A stretch of DNA of 25,528 nucleotides from contig CAYSTA010000025.1 of NCBI GenBank assembly GCA_964433845.1, positions 1 through 25,528 on the forward strand. Direction: 5' to 3'. This DNA is from MAG-121220-bin8 sp964433845 (lineage in GTDB: Bacteria; Bacteroidota; Bacteroidia; Flavobacteriales; Flavobacteriaceae). The notes under the pieces were generated by a model. The model ran no database searches. It saw nothing but the letters and a program-made list of their open reading frames with translations, and was not told where the DNA came from. Position numbers and translations under genes: made by a program. This document shows positions 1-7,184 of the stretch, one piece after another; positions within the stretch are counted from its first letter, which is position 1; each line of letters opens with the position of its first letter.

Positions 1-7
1 CACCGAT

Positions 8-38
8 AAAAAACCCACTCAATTGAGTGGATTTTTTA
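8..38 (-). terminator. Intrinsic terminator closing the metY-metX-hom operon
   Basis: A perfect 16-base palindrome at 15-30 (CCACTCAATTGAGTGG) is flanked by an A-run on the left and a T-run on the right. Read on the minus strand it is a GC-containing hairpin followed by GTTTTTT, immediately after the stop codon of hom (36-38). The flanking runs are symmetrical, so it could also end a plus-strand transcript arriving from the left. It is the only strong intrinsic terminator I see in the window. Confidence 0.85.
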
Positions 39-1088
39 TATCTTAAGAATATCTGCAAACACTCCTGAAGCAGTTACACTTGATCCGGCTCCCGCACCTT
101 TAATTACTAATGGTTGATTTCTATATCTCTCTGTATAAAATAGAATTATATTGTCTTTTTCATCTAAATCATAGAACTCATGATTTTTGTCAATTTCTTT
201 TAGAGTTACGCTTCCTTTTTCATTACAAAATTCTGCTACATGTTTTAATTTCTTTCCACTTTTTTTTGCATTTTCAAGCAATATATTAAAGTGATTTTTA
301 TTTTTCTTTAGTGATGAATACAAATCCTTATAAGAATTTAAAGCTAAGCATTCATTTGGCAAAAATGATTCTATATTAATATTTTCAATTTCATTTTTAT
401 AACCAATTTCTCTAGAAAGAATTAATAATTTTCTAGCAACATCAATTCCAGAAAGATCAATTTTTGGATCGGGTTCAGTAAATCCTAGTTTTTTTGCTTT
501 GTCAACTATTTTATGAAATGAATTTGTTTTCAAAAAATTATTAAAAATATAATTTAAACTTCCAGACAAGACGGCTTGAATTGACTTGATTTTGTCACCT
601 GAATCAATCAAATTTTTTAAAGTATTTATTACTGGTAATCCAGCTCCAACATTAGTTTCATATAAGAAAGGTGTTTTATTTTTTATTGAAATTCTTTTAA
701 GTTTATTATAAACTTTAAATTTATCTGAGCAAGCTAATTTATTGCACGTAACTACAGCTATTCTATTTTTTAAATATGAGGAATATTCAGAAGAAATAAT
801 TTTTGATGCTGTATTATCTACAAATACACTATTATTGAGACCTAAACTTATTGTTTTATTTACAAATTTCTCTCTGTCGTTTTCCAATCCTTTACTTAAT
901 TTGGATTTCCATTTTTTTAAAGTTATCCCATCTATATCAAAAAGCATATTTTTTGTATTAGATAGTGCTATTACTTTTATTTTTAGATTCAATTTCTTTT
1001 TAAGAAATTTTTTTTGAGATTGAATTTGATTTAATAATTCACTGCCAACATTTCCAACCCCTGTTATAAATAAATTTATTTCTTGCAT
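36..1088 (-). CDS. hom: Homoserine dehydrogenase, stand-alone form
   Basis: Cytoplasmic NAD(P)-dependent enzyme reducing aspartate semialdehyde to homoserine, the branch point to methionine and threonine. The N-terminal Rossmann fold shows GVGNVG at residues 10-15. The catalytic half carries ETNVGAGLPVINTL near 144-157 and EPDPKIDLSGIDVARK near 205-220, where the Asp and Lys expected for hydride transfer are present. At 350 residues it resembles the dehydrogenase half of ThrA-type fusions: no aspartokinase domain precedes it and no C-terminal ACT regulatory domain follows. The ATG start directly precedes the nucleotide-binding motif. It is the last gene of metY-metX-hom, 12 bases after metX, and ends in the terminator. 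Its place behind the SAM-II leader suggests it supplies homoserine for methionine. The family call is certain; a dedicated methionine role is inferred. Confidence 0.93.
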   Translation of the reverse strand: MQEINLFITGVGNVGSELLNQIQSQKKFLKKKLNLKIKVIALSNTKNMLFDIDGITLKKWKSKLSKGLENDREKFVNKTISLGLNNSVFVDNTASKIISSEYSSYLKNRIAVVTCNKLACSDKFKVYNKLKRISIKNKTPFLYETNVGAGLPVINTLKNLIDSGDKIKSIQAVLSGSLNYIFNNFLKTNSFHKIVDKAKKLGFTEPDPKIDLSGIDVARKLLILSREIGYKNEIENINIESFLPNECLALNSYKDLYSSLKKNKNHFNILLENAKKSGKKLKHVAEFCNEKGSVTLKEIDKNHEFYDLDEKDNIILFYTERYRNQPLVIKGAGAGSSVTASGVFADILKI

Positions 1089-1100
1089 TAATATTAAATT

Positions 1101-2051
1101 TTAAAAATATTCTTTTAGATAGTTTTCTATTTGATCATATTCAATAAAAAAAGCATCATGACCATGATTTGATTTTATCTGGTAATAGTAAATATTATCT
1201 TTAATTAAACTTAATTTTTTATAAGTTTCTCTTAGCTCATAATCAGTAAATAACAAATCTGTATCTATGGAAATTATATAAATATTACTTTTTATTTTTT
1301 TTATCAAACTTTCAATTTTAGAGTTAGAATATGTCTCTACATCAATTGATGAGAGAAACTTATTCATAGTTTTATATGCTTCTAGTTCAAATCTATTTTT
1401 TAATGTATCTCCATGATAATCTAACCAACTAGTAACTTTTCTACTATGTCCATCAGTCTCGTTCTGAAATCTTTTATTTAAAGAGAGTGGATTTCTGTAA
1501 GTTAACATCGCATGAATTCGAGCATCAACTATAGGATCAGAAGAATTTTTTAATAATTTGGATTGTAGATACGTGTTAGCTAACAACCAATTAGAAGATT
1601 TATAATCAGCTGCAATTGGAATTAAATTTTCAAATAAGTTAGGATTTAATACACCCATTTCCCAAACTAGACCGCCTCCAACAGACCCTCCAATTAGGGA
1701 ATGAACTTTATTAATCCCTAGTTGAGCTATAGCTTTATTAAATGCTTTTGCAATATCACCTAAAATTAAATCATCAAGAAATTCATTCTTTTCTTTACCA
1801 AAGCAATTTCCAGGAATGTTAAATGCTAAAACAGCAAATCGATCAGTGTCAATTAATTTATTTTTTCCAATTAAATCTTTCCACCATCCATTTTTTCCTG
1901 ATACATTGGAATTTCCAGTTAATGAATGATTTACAACAACTACTGGAAAGTGATTAAAATCTTGTCCAAAATTTTGGTAGGAAAGATGAAAGTCAACTTT
2001 CCTGCCAGAAAAAATTTGAACATCTTTTACATCAATGTATTTTAGATTCAC
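1101..2051 (-). CDS. metX: Homoserine O-acetyltransferase (MetX)
   Basis: Cytoplasmic alpha/beta-hydrolase-fold enzyme acetylating homoserine with acetyl-CoA, the activation step used by MetY. Visible are the oxyanion-side motif NHSLTGNSN at 41-49, the nucleophile elbow GGSVGG with Ser123, the acid segment SIDTDLLF near 261-268 (Asp265), and the histidine segment NHGHDAFF near 295-302 (His298). At 316 residues it is at the short end for MetX but matches the style of flavobacterial members. The start is GTG: the only in-frame codons upstream are three sense codons before the TAA that also ends metY, and the nearby ATG is out of frame and runs straight into TGA. It sits 9 bases after metY, so is probably co-transcribed and under the same SAM-II control. 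Acetyl rather than succinyl specificity is inferred from family resemblance. Confidence 0.92.
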   Translation of the reverse strand: MNLKYIDVKDVQIFSGRKVDFHLSYQNFGQDFNHFPVVVVNHSLTGNSNVSGKNGWWKDLIGKNKLIDTDRFAVLAFNIPGNCFGKEKNEFLDDLILGDIAKAFNKAIAQLGINKVHSLIGGSVGGGLVWEMGVLNPNLFENLIPIAADYKSSNWLLANTYLQSKLLKNSSDPIVDARIHAMLTYRNPLSLNKRFQNETDGHSRKVTSWLDYHGDTLKNRFELEAYKTMNKFLSSIDVETYSNSKIESLIKKIKSNIYIISIDTDLLFTDYELRETYKKLSLIKDNIYYYQIKSNHGHDAFFIEYDQIENYLKEYF

Positions 2052-2060
2052 ATCGATTGA

Positions 2061-3356
2061 TTAAGTTGATAATACTTTAGAATCAATTTGAGAGAATGCA
2101 AACTCCAAATCACCCTTAAGATCATCTAAATCTTCCAACCCAACTGAAAGTCTTATTAAATCTTTAGTTACACCTGTATTCAATTGTTGATCATCATTTA
2201 ATTGTTGATGAGTTGTGCTTGCAGGATGTATAATCAAAGACTTTGAGTCACCAATATTAGCTAACAAAGAAAATATTTTTGTTTTATCAGCAATAGTTTT
2301 AGCATCCTCATAACCACCTTTAGCGCCAAAAGTAACAATTCCACTTTGACCATCAGGCAAATATTTATTAGCTAATTTGTTGTGCTTGCTGGTTTTTAAC
2401 CCAGGATAATTAACCCAGGAAACTTGTGGTTGAGATTCTAACCATTCAGCTAAACCTTGTGCATTTTCTGAATGCCTTTTAATTCTTACATCTAAAGTTT
2501 CAAGACCTTGAAGGATTTGAAAAGCATTAAATGGACTTAAAGCAGCGCCAAGATCTCTTAGACCTTCAATTCTTGCCTTTGCAATAAAAGAAGCTTCAGC
2601 TAAAACTTCATGATAAATAAGACCATGGTATCCAGGTGATGGTTCGGTAAATTCAGGAAATTTCCCATTTGACCAATCAAAGTTGCCAGCATCAATGATT
2701 ACACCGCCTAATGCAGTTCCGTTTCCATTGATATATTTTGTTAGAGAATGAATTACAATATCAGCACCATGTTCTATTGGTCTAAGCAAAGCGGGCGTTG
2801 CAACAGTATTATCAACTATAAATGGAACTTTAGCAGCTTTTGCTCTTTTAGAAATCTCTTTAAGATCTAAAACATCTAGTTTTGGATTTCCTAAAGATTC
2901 AGCAAAAATTGCTCTTGTATTTTCTTGAACTGCATTAGCAAAATTTTCTGGATCTGAAGGATCAACAAAAGTTGTTGTAATTCCAAGTCTAGGCAAAGTT
3001 ACATTCAAGAGATTATATGTGCCACCATACAAACTATTTGAAGCGACTATATGGTCGCCAGACTTTAAAAGAGTTAGAAAAGTTGTAGAAATAGCAGCTG
3101 TTCCTCCAGCTGTAACAACCGCACCAATACCTCCTTCAAGAGCAGCAAGTCTTTGCTCTAAAACATCATTTGTTGGATTATTTAATCTAGTGTAGATATA
3201 ACCTGGCTCAGCAAGTGCAAAAAGATTTGCTGCATGATCAGAATCATTGAAAACATAAGAAGTTGATTGATAAAGTGGAACTGCCCTAGTTCCTTGAGTT
3301 AAATTTGTGTCATGTCCAGCATGAAGAGCTTTTGTAGATATTTTTTGATTTCCCAT
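2061..3356 (-). CDS. metY: O-acetylhomoserine sulfhydrylase (MetY)
   Basis: PLP-dependent Cys/Met-metabolism enzyme that makes homocysteine from O-acetylhomoserine and sulfide (direct sulfhydrylation). At 431 residues it has the usual length. The N-terminus shows LHAGHD near 11-16; the segment YIYTRLNNPTNDVLEQR near 53-69 is typical of the family; VDNT at 181-184 supplies the Asp facing the PLP ring nitrogen; and HSLTKYINGNG has the PLP lysine at Lys207. It is the first gene of the operon and starts with ATG 55 bases after the SAM-II aptamer core. The gene looks richer in G and C than its neighbours, as expected for a conserved, highly expressed enzyme, although transfer cannot be excluded by eye. 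Cystathionine gamma-synthase is the main alternative; the length and the adjacent metX favour MetY. Confidence 0.93.
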   Translation of the reverse strand: MGNQKISTKALHAGHDTNLTQGTRAVPLYQSTSYVFNDSDHAANLFALAEPGYIYTRLNNPTNDVLEQRLAALEGGIGAVVTAGGTAAISTTFLTLLKSGDHIVASNSLYGGTYNLLNVTLPRLGITTTFVDPSDPENFANAVQENTRAIFAESLGNPKLDVLDLKEISKRAKAAKVPFIVDNTVATPALLRPIEHGADIVIHSLTKYINGNGTALGGVIIDAGNFDWSNGKFPEFTEPSPGYHGLIYHEVLAEASFIAKARIEGLRDLGAALSPFNAFQILQGLETLDVRIKRHSENAQGLAEWLESQPQVSWVNYPGLKTSKHNKLANKYLPDGQSGIVTFGAKGGYEDAKTIADKTKIFSLLANIGDSKSLIIHPASTTHQQLNDDQQLNTGVTKDLIRLSVGLEDLDDLKGDLEFAFSQIDSKVLST

Positions 3357-3375
3357 AATAAATAATTTTTAGTTA

Positions 3376-3460
3376 GAGGAAAGATTTGACTAAATATCTT
3401 TGTGAAAGCTACTGCTTTAGCACTTTTTTAATGAGGTTGCAATCAGTCAAATCCGTCCTC
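3376..3460 (-). promoter_or_regulatory. Alternative long hairpin overlapping the SAM-II aptamer
   Basis: The 5' half of the aptamer (RNA arm 3460-3443) is complementary to a downstream segment (RNA arm 3393-3376) over 18 positions: 15 Watson-Crick pairs, two G-U pairs and one mismatch. A second hairpin nests inside it, with GUG/CAC and AAAGC/GCUUU around an AGUA loop (3423-3402), consuming the pseudoknot strand. This fold and the ligand-bound SAM-II fold cannot coexist. The downstream arm ends about 20 bases before the metY ATG and no U-run follows, so control of translation or RNA stability is more likely than termination. Which state is ON is not evident. Confidence 0.65.
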
Positions 3461-3461
3461 A
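3411..3461 (-). ncRNA. SAM-II riboswitch aptamer upstream of metY
   Basis: Read on the minus strand, this leader matches the SAM-II (metA/metX motif) layout. Stem P1 is UGAGG/CCUCA (3461-3457 with 3436-3432). The loop holds GAUUUGACU followed by AUUGCAA, very close to the environmental metX SAM-II sequence as I remember it. After P1 comes an A-rich linker and then GCUAAA (3421-3416). The pseudoknot can form between ACUG (3447-3444) and CAGU (3414-3411). In the reference RNA the corresponding strands are CC and GG, so the differences are compensatory. Location directly before metY-metX-hom fits feedback by S-adenosylmethionine. A covariance-model search against the SAM-II family would settle it. 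Confidence 0.86.
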
Positions 3462-3478
3462 AATTGAATTTCGAATGT

Positions 3479-3486
3479 CAAATATA
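3479..3486 (-). promoter_or_regulatory. Putative -7 box (TATATTTG) for the metY operon
   Basis: The minus-strand octamer TATATTTG fits the Bacteroidota -7 consensus TAnnTTTG. Transcription would start around 3470-3475, about ten bases before stem P1 of the riboswitch, which is well placed. I see no convincing TTG at the -33 position, so the call rests on one box and its position. Confidence 0.5.
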
Positions 3487-3525
3487 GGATAGTTTTATTT
3501 AATAAAAAATTTTACAGAAAAAAAA

Positions 3526-4320
3526 TTAATTATTTTTTTTAGCCAAATTATTTAAAAAGAAAATAGTTTTATTATTAAAAAAATTTGATTTCTCAACATT
3601 AACTACATGACCACAATCTGGGACTACTAAAAGTTCAGCACTTTTATGCTCTTTTGTAAGCAGTTTAATAGACTCAAGGAACATATAATCCTGAGATCCC
3701 ATTACATACAAAGTAGGAATTGATAGTTCAACCTGTCTAAACAGTTTTAACAATGGATTAATTTCAGAAGTTAATTTAAACCATCTAATAAATTCTTTTT
3801 GGTAAAGTTTTTTAGCTTCATTAATAAATAAAAGTCTGGATTCCTTGTGATTTTTATTTGGCATAATAATAAAAGCAAAAAGTTTATATATCCATATATA
3901 TGGAACAATAGACTTAAAGGCTGAACCTAATTTCATTAATAATTGGGATCTAAAATTCAATTTCATAATAGCACCACCCATAACCATACTTTTAACCATC
4001 TTTGGATAAAATTCAGCAATGTGTCTAATTAAGATAGTTCCTAGTGAAATTCCAACAAAATGTGAATTATCTATTTTTTCTTTTTTTAAAACTTTAATAA
4101 TATCATTAGCAATTGATGAAAAAGTATATTTTTTTTCAAAAATATTTTTAATAGGATATTTCGAATTTCCATGGCCTCTTAAGTCTAAAAGAAGAATATT
4201 AAAATGTTTTTTATATTCTCTAATTTGTTTAAACCAAATTGATGAACTTCCTCCAGCTCCATGAACAAAAGTCACCCATTCCTTTGAAATATTATTTTTA
4301 TATGTGCTATAGTTTATCAT
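3526..4320 (-). CDS. Alpha/beta hydrolase family protein
   Basis: A 264-residue single-domain alpha/beta hydrolase without signal peptide. Motifs in order: HGAGG at 20-24 (oxyanion loop), LDLRGHGNS at 45-53, nucleophile elbow VGISLG with Ser92, MGSQDYMF near 207-214 with the likely acid Asp211, and PDCGHVVNVE with the likely catalytic His238. The triad is complete, so an active hydrolase is expected. The cap between residues 110 and 185 is rich in hydrophobic and Lys residues. The substrate cannot be told; relatives cleave esters, lactones or ring-fission products. It lies 30 bases downstream of the M20 peptidase on the same strand and could be co-transcribed. Its stop codon lies about 40 bases upstream of the metY promoter box. 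The hydrolase call is firm, the role unknown. Confidence 0.85.
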   Translation of the reverse strand: MINYSTYKNNISKEWVTFVHGAGGSSSIWFKQIREYKKHFNILLLDLRGHGNSKYPIKNIFEKKYTFSSIANDIIKVLKKEKIDNSHFVGISLGTILIRHIAEFYPKMVKSMVMGGAIMKLNFRSQLLMKLGSAFKSIVPYIWIYKLFAFIIMPNKNHKESRLLFINEAKKLYQKEFIRWFKLTSEINPLLKLFRQVELSIPTLYVMGSQDYMFLESIKLLTKEHKSAELLVVPDCGHVVNVEKSNFFNNKTIFFLNNLAKKNN

Positions 4321-4350
4321 TAAAAATTTCGAGCAGTAAATATAATTTTT

Positions 4351-5652
4351 TTAATTTTTAATATTTACTAGTCGGTAAATAAAGATTGCAGTTCTAGAGA
4401 TTAGAGATTCCATTGTTTTAAGGTTAACAGTTTCATTAGGTGTGTGAGCTCCATTTCCCATTGTACCTAATCCATCTAAAGCATCAACATAATCTGCAAC
4501 AAAAGATACATCTGCAGCTCCTCTTTTTCCAGGATCATATGGAAGTACTTCGCCTTGTTTAAGGGAAAGGCTTACATCACTTAATAGTTTTAGAAGTTTC
4601 CTGTTTCCTTCTGAAGGTTGCATTGCGGGATAACTATCAGTAAAAGATATAGTTGCTTTTGTATAGGGCAGAGATTCTTTTACAATTGATCTCATTTTAT
4701 TTCTAGCACGTTCTTTTTGTTCTTCAGAAATAAAACGCAAACCTCCATTCACTTTTGCAATTTGAGGAACAACATTAGTTTTTCCAAAGATTACTCCTTC
4801 AGCTTTATTTTTATCATAATTAACAAAAGTTCCTCCCATTAAATTTCCTGGGTTAAAAGTTAATAATTCTTCACCGCGAACTTCTTCATAAAATTTGTGA
4901 AGAATACGTCCCATTTCAAAAATAGCTCCTGCACCAATTGAATCTCTAAAAATTCCTGATGAATGAGCCCTTACTCCAGTAGTTGTAACACTCCAACCAG
5001 AGGATCCTCTTCTTGCAATAGTGGCATTATTATATCCTGTTGAATTTTCAAAACCTAATGCAATATCACTATTCTTAGCAGCTTCAATTAAATCTTTTCT
5101 TGATATACTTAGTGGTTTGCCAGTACTTTCTTCATCTCCAGTCAATGCAATTGTTATAGTAGATTTATTTAATAAATTTAAATCATTTAAAGCTTTAAGA
5201 GCATAAAGCATTACTACATTTCCTCCCTTCATATCATTACCACCAGGAGCATAAGCAATACTGTCTTTTCTTTCAAAAGTTTGAAAAGGACTATTTTCTT
5301 CAAACACTGTATCTAAATGTCCAATAAGAAGTAATTTTTTCCCTTTAGAACCTTTTTTATAAGCAAATAGATGACCAGCCCTATTCATTTCTTTAGGCAT
5401 TTCAATCCATTTGGTAGAAAAATTTATGTCATCAAAAGCACTTCTAAATACATCTCCTACCATTTTAACCCCTTTCTTATTTAAAGTTCCACTGTTAATA
5501 TTTACAACTTTTTCAAGAAAAACAATTGCATTTTCTTGATTTATACTGACCTGTTTTAATATTTTTTTTTCTATTCTAGATAATTTAGTTTGACTATAAC
5601 AATTTAATTGAGTAATTACAACTAAAATAAATAAGAGATTTTTGAATAACAT
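4351..5652 (-). CDS. Secreted M20-family metallopeptidase (glutamate carboxypeptidase-like)
   Basis: A 433-residue exported peptidase. Residues 1-20 form a signal peptide with a Lys-containing start and hydrophobic core; Cys18 is preceded by Asn, a poor lipobox, so a standard signal is favoured over a lipoprotein. Metal-site and catalytic residues of M20/CPG2-type enzymes follow in order: GHLDTV (His112, Asp114), GGNDMKGG (Asp140), GDEESTG (Glu174, Glu175), FENS (Glu202), and GNGAHTPNE (His403) near the C-terminus. A dimerisation-domain-like segment, including AHSSGIFRDS near 230-239, lies between. It probably removes C-terminal residues from peptides or folate-like conjugates in the periplasm to scavenge amino acids; the exact substrate is not predictable. 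It is divergent from the DUF1800-DUF1501 pair. Confidence 0.9.
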   Translation of the reverse strand: MLFKNLLFILVVITQLNCYSQTKLSRIEKKILKQVSINQENAIVFLEKVVNINSGTLNKKGVKMVGDVFRSAFDDINFSTKWIEMPKEMNRAGHLFAYKKGSKGKKLLLIGHLDTVFEENSPFQTFERKDSIAYAPGGNDMKGGNVVMLYALKALNDLNLLNKSTITIALTGDEESTGKPLSISRKDLIEAAKNSDIALGFENSTGYNNATIARRGSSGWSVTTTGVRAHSSGIFRDSIGAGAIFEMGRILHKFYEEVRGEELLTFNPGNLMGGTFVNYDKNKAEGVIFGKTNVVPQIAKVNGGLRFISEEQKERARNKMRSIVKESLPYTKATISFTDSYPAMQPSEGNRKLLKLLSDVSLSLKQGEVLPYDPGKRGAADVSFVADYVDALDGLGTMGNGAHTPNETVNLKTMESLISRTAIFIYRLVNIKN

Positions 5653-5712
5653 TTCTGAATTTTATATATTTTCTTAAATCTATGAAAAAAAATATCTTTT
5701 TTAGAAAATATT

Positions 5713-5720
5713 TACTTTTG
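5713..5720 (+). promoter_or_regulatory. Putative -7 box (TACTTTTG) for DUF1800-DUF1501
   Basis: This is a perfect TAnnTTTG box, identical to the one before valS. It ends only four bases before the ATG at 5725, so a transcript from it would be leaderless or nearly so. No clear TTG lies at the -33 distance. If the true promoter is further upstream, the box falls inside a 13-codon upstream reading frame (5682-5723). Confidence 0.45.
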
Positions 5721-5724
5721 TGAA

Positions 5725-7182
5725 ATGCAGGACTGTAATAATTCAACATTAAATTCATATGTTCCTTCAAGTGAAAATCCTTGGAACATTTCGAAAATTA
5801 GATTTATTTATCGAAGGTTAGGTTTTGGTATTTCTAATGAAAAGGCAAAGGCTTTATTAACTAAATCGCCAGAAGAATTAATAGAAGAGATAATAACTTC
5901 AGCAAAAATTATGCCTTTAACACCAGCTCCTGAGTGGGGTTTTTGGAACAATGCTGAAATTAACAATTCAGGAAATAATCAAGGATACTATAAAACTGTA
6001 TGGCAAAAACAGGCTTTTTCTAATTTCTTATCTGATGGATTTAGAGAAAGACTTACCTTATTTTGGAGTAATCACTTTGTAACTGAATACTATGATTATA
6101 ATCGATCTCAATATTTATATCAGTATCATTCTAGACTTCAACAATATTCACTTGGAAATTTCAAGGAATTTGTAAGTGCTATTGGCTTAGAACCAGCTAT
6201 GCTTCTTTATCTAAATGGTTATTCTAATAAGAAAAAAGCTCCTAACGAAAATTATTCAAGGGAACTTTATGAATTGTTTACTTTAGGTGAAGGTAATGGA
6301 TATACTTCTTCAGATATTACAGAAACATCAAGAGCACTAACGGGATATAATAAGTACTCAAATGGAAATGGGAGTGCCATTATTTTCAATGAAAATACTT
6401 TTGATGCTGGAGAAAAAACAATTTTTGGAAAAACAGGAAATTGGGGTTATCAAGATGTAATAGATATTTTATTTCAAGAAAAAAAAGAACTAATTGCAAA
6501 TTTTATTTGTGAAAAGTTATATAAATATTTTGTTAGTCCAGTTTTAAATAAAAAAATTACTTCTGAATTAGCATCAACTTTTATTTCCAATAATTTTGAG
6601 TTAGTTCCAGTTTACCAACAATTGTTTAAAAGTGAACATTTTTTTGATTTAAAGTCTTCTAATGTTTTAATAAAAAGTCCTATTGATTTATTTGTATTTA
6701 TGCAAAATGATTTTGAGTTTGTATTTCCACAAAATTTTCAAAAAAATCATACCAATTATATGAAAGCAAGATGTGTTGAAATGGGACAAGAAATCTTTAA
6801 ACCAATTGATGTTGCCGGATGGCAAGAAAATCACGACTGGATTAGTACAGGAACACTTCCAATGAGATGGGAATTTATAGAATATATTTTAAATAGACAT
6901 TGGGCAGGAAATAAAGAACAGTTTAGAACTTTTATTATTTCACTAGTTGGACAAAATGAAAAAGATCCAAAAGTAATAGTTGATAAATTAAAAGATCATA
7001 TGTTTTGCAAATATGATATTAAAGAAGAAGAGCGAATGGACGCTATTAATATTTTTAAAGGAGAGATTCCTGATAATTATTTTGAAGATGGAACATGGAC
7101 ATTGAATTATGAATCTGTACCAACCCAGGTTTATAATTTGATGTTATTTTTTATATCATTACCAGAGTTTCAATTAAAGTAA
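5725..7182 (+). CDS. DUF1800 family protein
   Basis: A 485-residue protein of the DUF1800 family (PF08811). The N-terminal IRFIYRRLGFGIS, near residues 26-38, matches the family's opening RR.GFG motif. The middle has the typical FWSNHF (near 113-118) and ENYSRELYELFTLG (near 169-182) segments, and the latter half contains DVAGWQENHDW. Biochemical activity is unknown. There is no signal peptide or membrane segment, although its usual partner DUF1501, two bases downstream, carries a twin-arginine signal. The pair is common in Bacteroidota, Planctomycetota and Proteobacteria. The ATG at 5725 is the first in-frame start after a stop at 5683-5685. Function as part of an exported or surface complex is inferred only. 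Confidence 0.85.
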   Translation: MQDCNNSTLNSYVPSSENPWNISKIRFIYRRLGFGISNEKAKALLTKSPEELIEEIITSAKIMPLTPAPEWGFWNNAEINNSGNNQGYYKTVWQKQAFSNFLSDGFRERLTLFWSNHFVTEYYDYNRSQYLYQYHSRLQQYSLGNFKEFVSAIGLEPAMLLYLNGYSNKKKAPNENYSRELYELFTLGEGNGYTSSDITETSRALTGYNKYSNGNGSAIIFNENTFDAGEKTIFGKTGNWGYQDVIDILFQEKKELIANFICEKLYKYFVSPVLNKKITSELASTFISNNFELVPVYQQLFKSEHFFDLKSSNVLIKSPIDLFVFMQNDFEFVFPQNFQKNHTNYMKARCVEMGQEIFKPIDVAGWQENHDWISTGTLPMRWEFIEYILNRHWAGNKEQFRTFIISLVGQNEKDPKVIVDKLKDHMFCKYDIKEEERMDAINIFKGEIPDNYFEDGTWTLNYESVPTQVYNLMLFFISLPEFQLK

Positions 7183-7184
7183 AA

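Noticed and set aside
742..1017. Plus-strand open frame opposite hom
   Set aside because: It lies wholly inside a well-conserved homoserine dehydrogenase gene and encodes no recognisable motif. The same holds for the other open frames opposite or overlapping real genes (for example 4019-4264, 5021-5206, 9763-10011, 11981-12340, 13151-13393, 17208-17402, 18213-18482, 19466-19690, 21304-21549, 21741-22073, 24307-24525).
3357..3525. Possible small RNA or coding gene in the metY leader region
   Set aside because: The stretch is fully explained by a promoter box, the SAM-II aptamer and its switching arm, and no open frame with coding character is seen.
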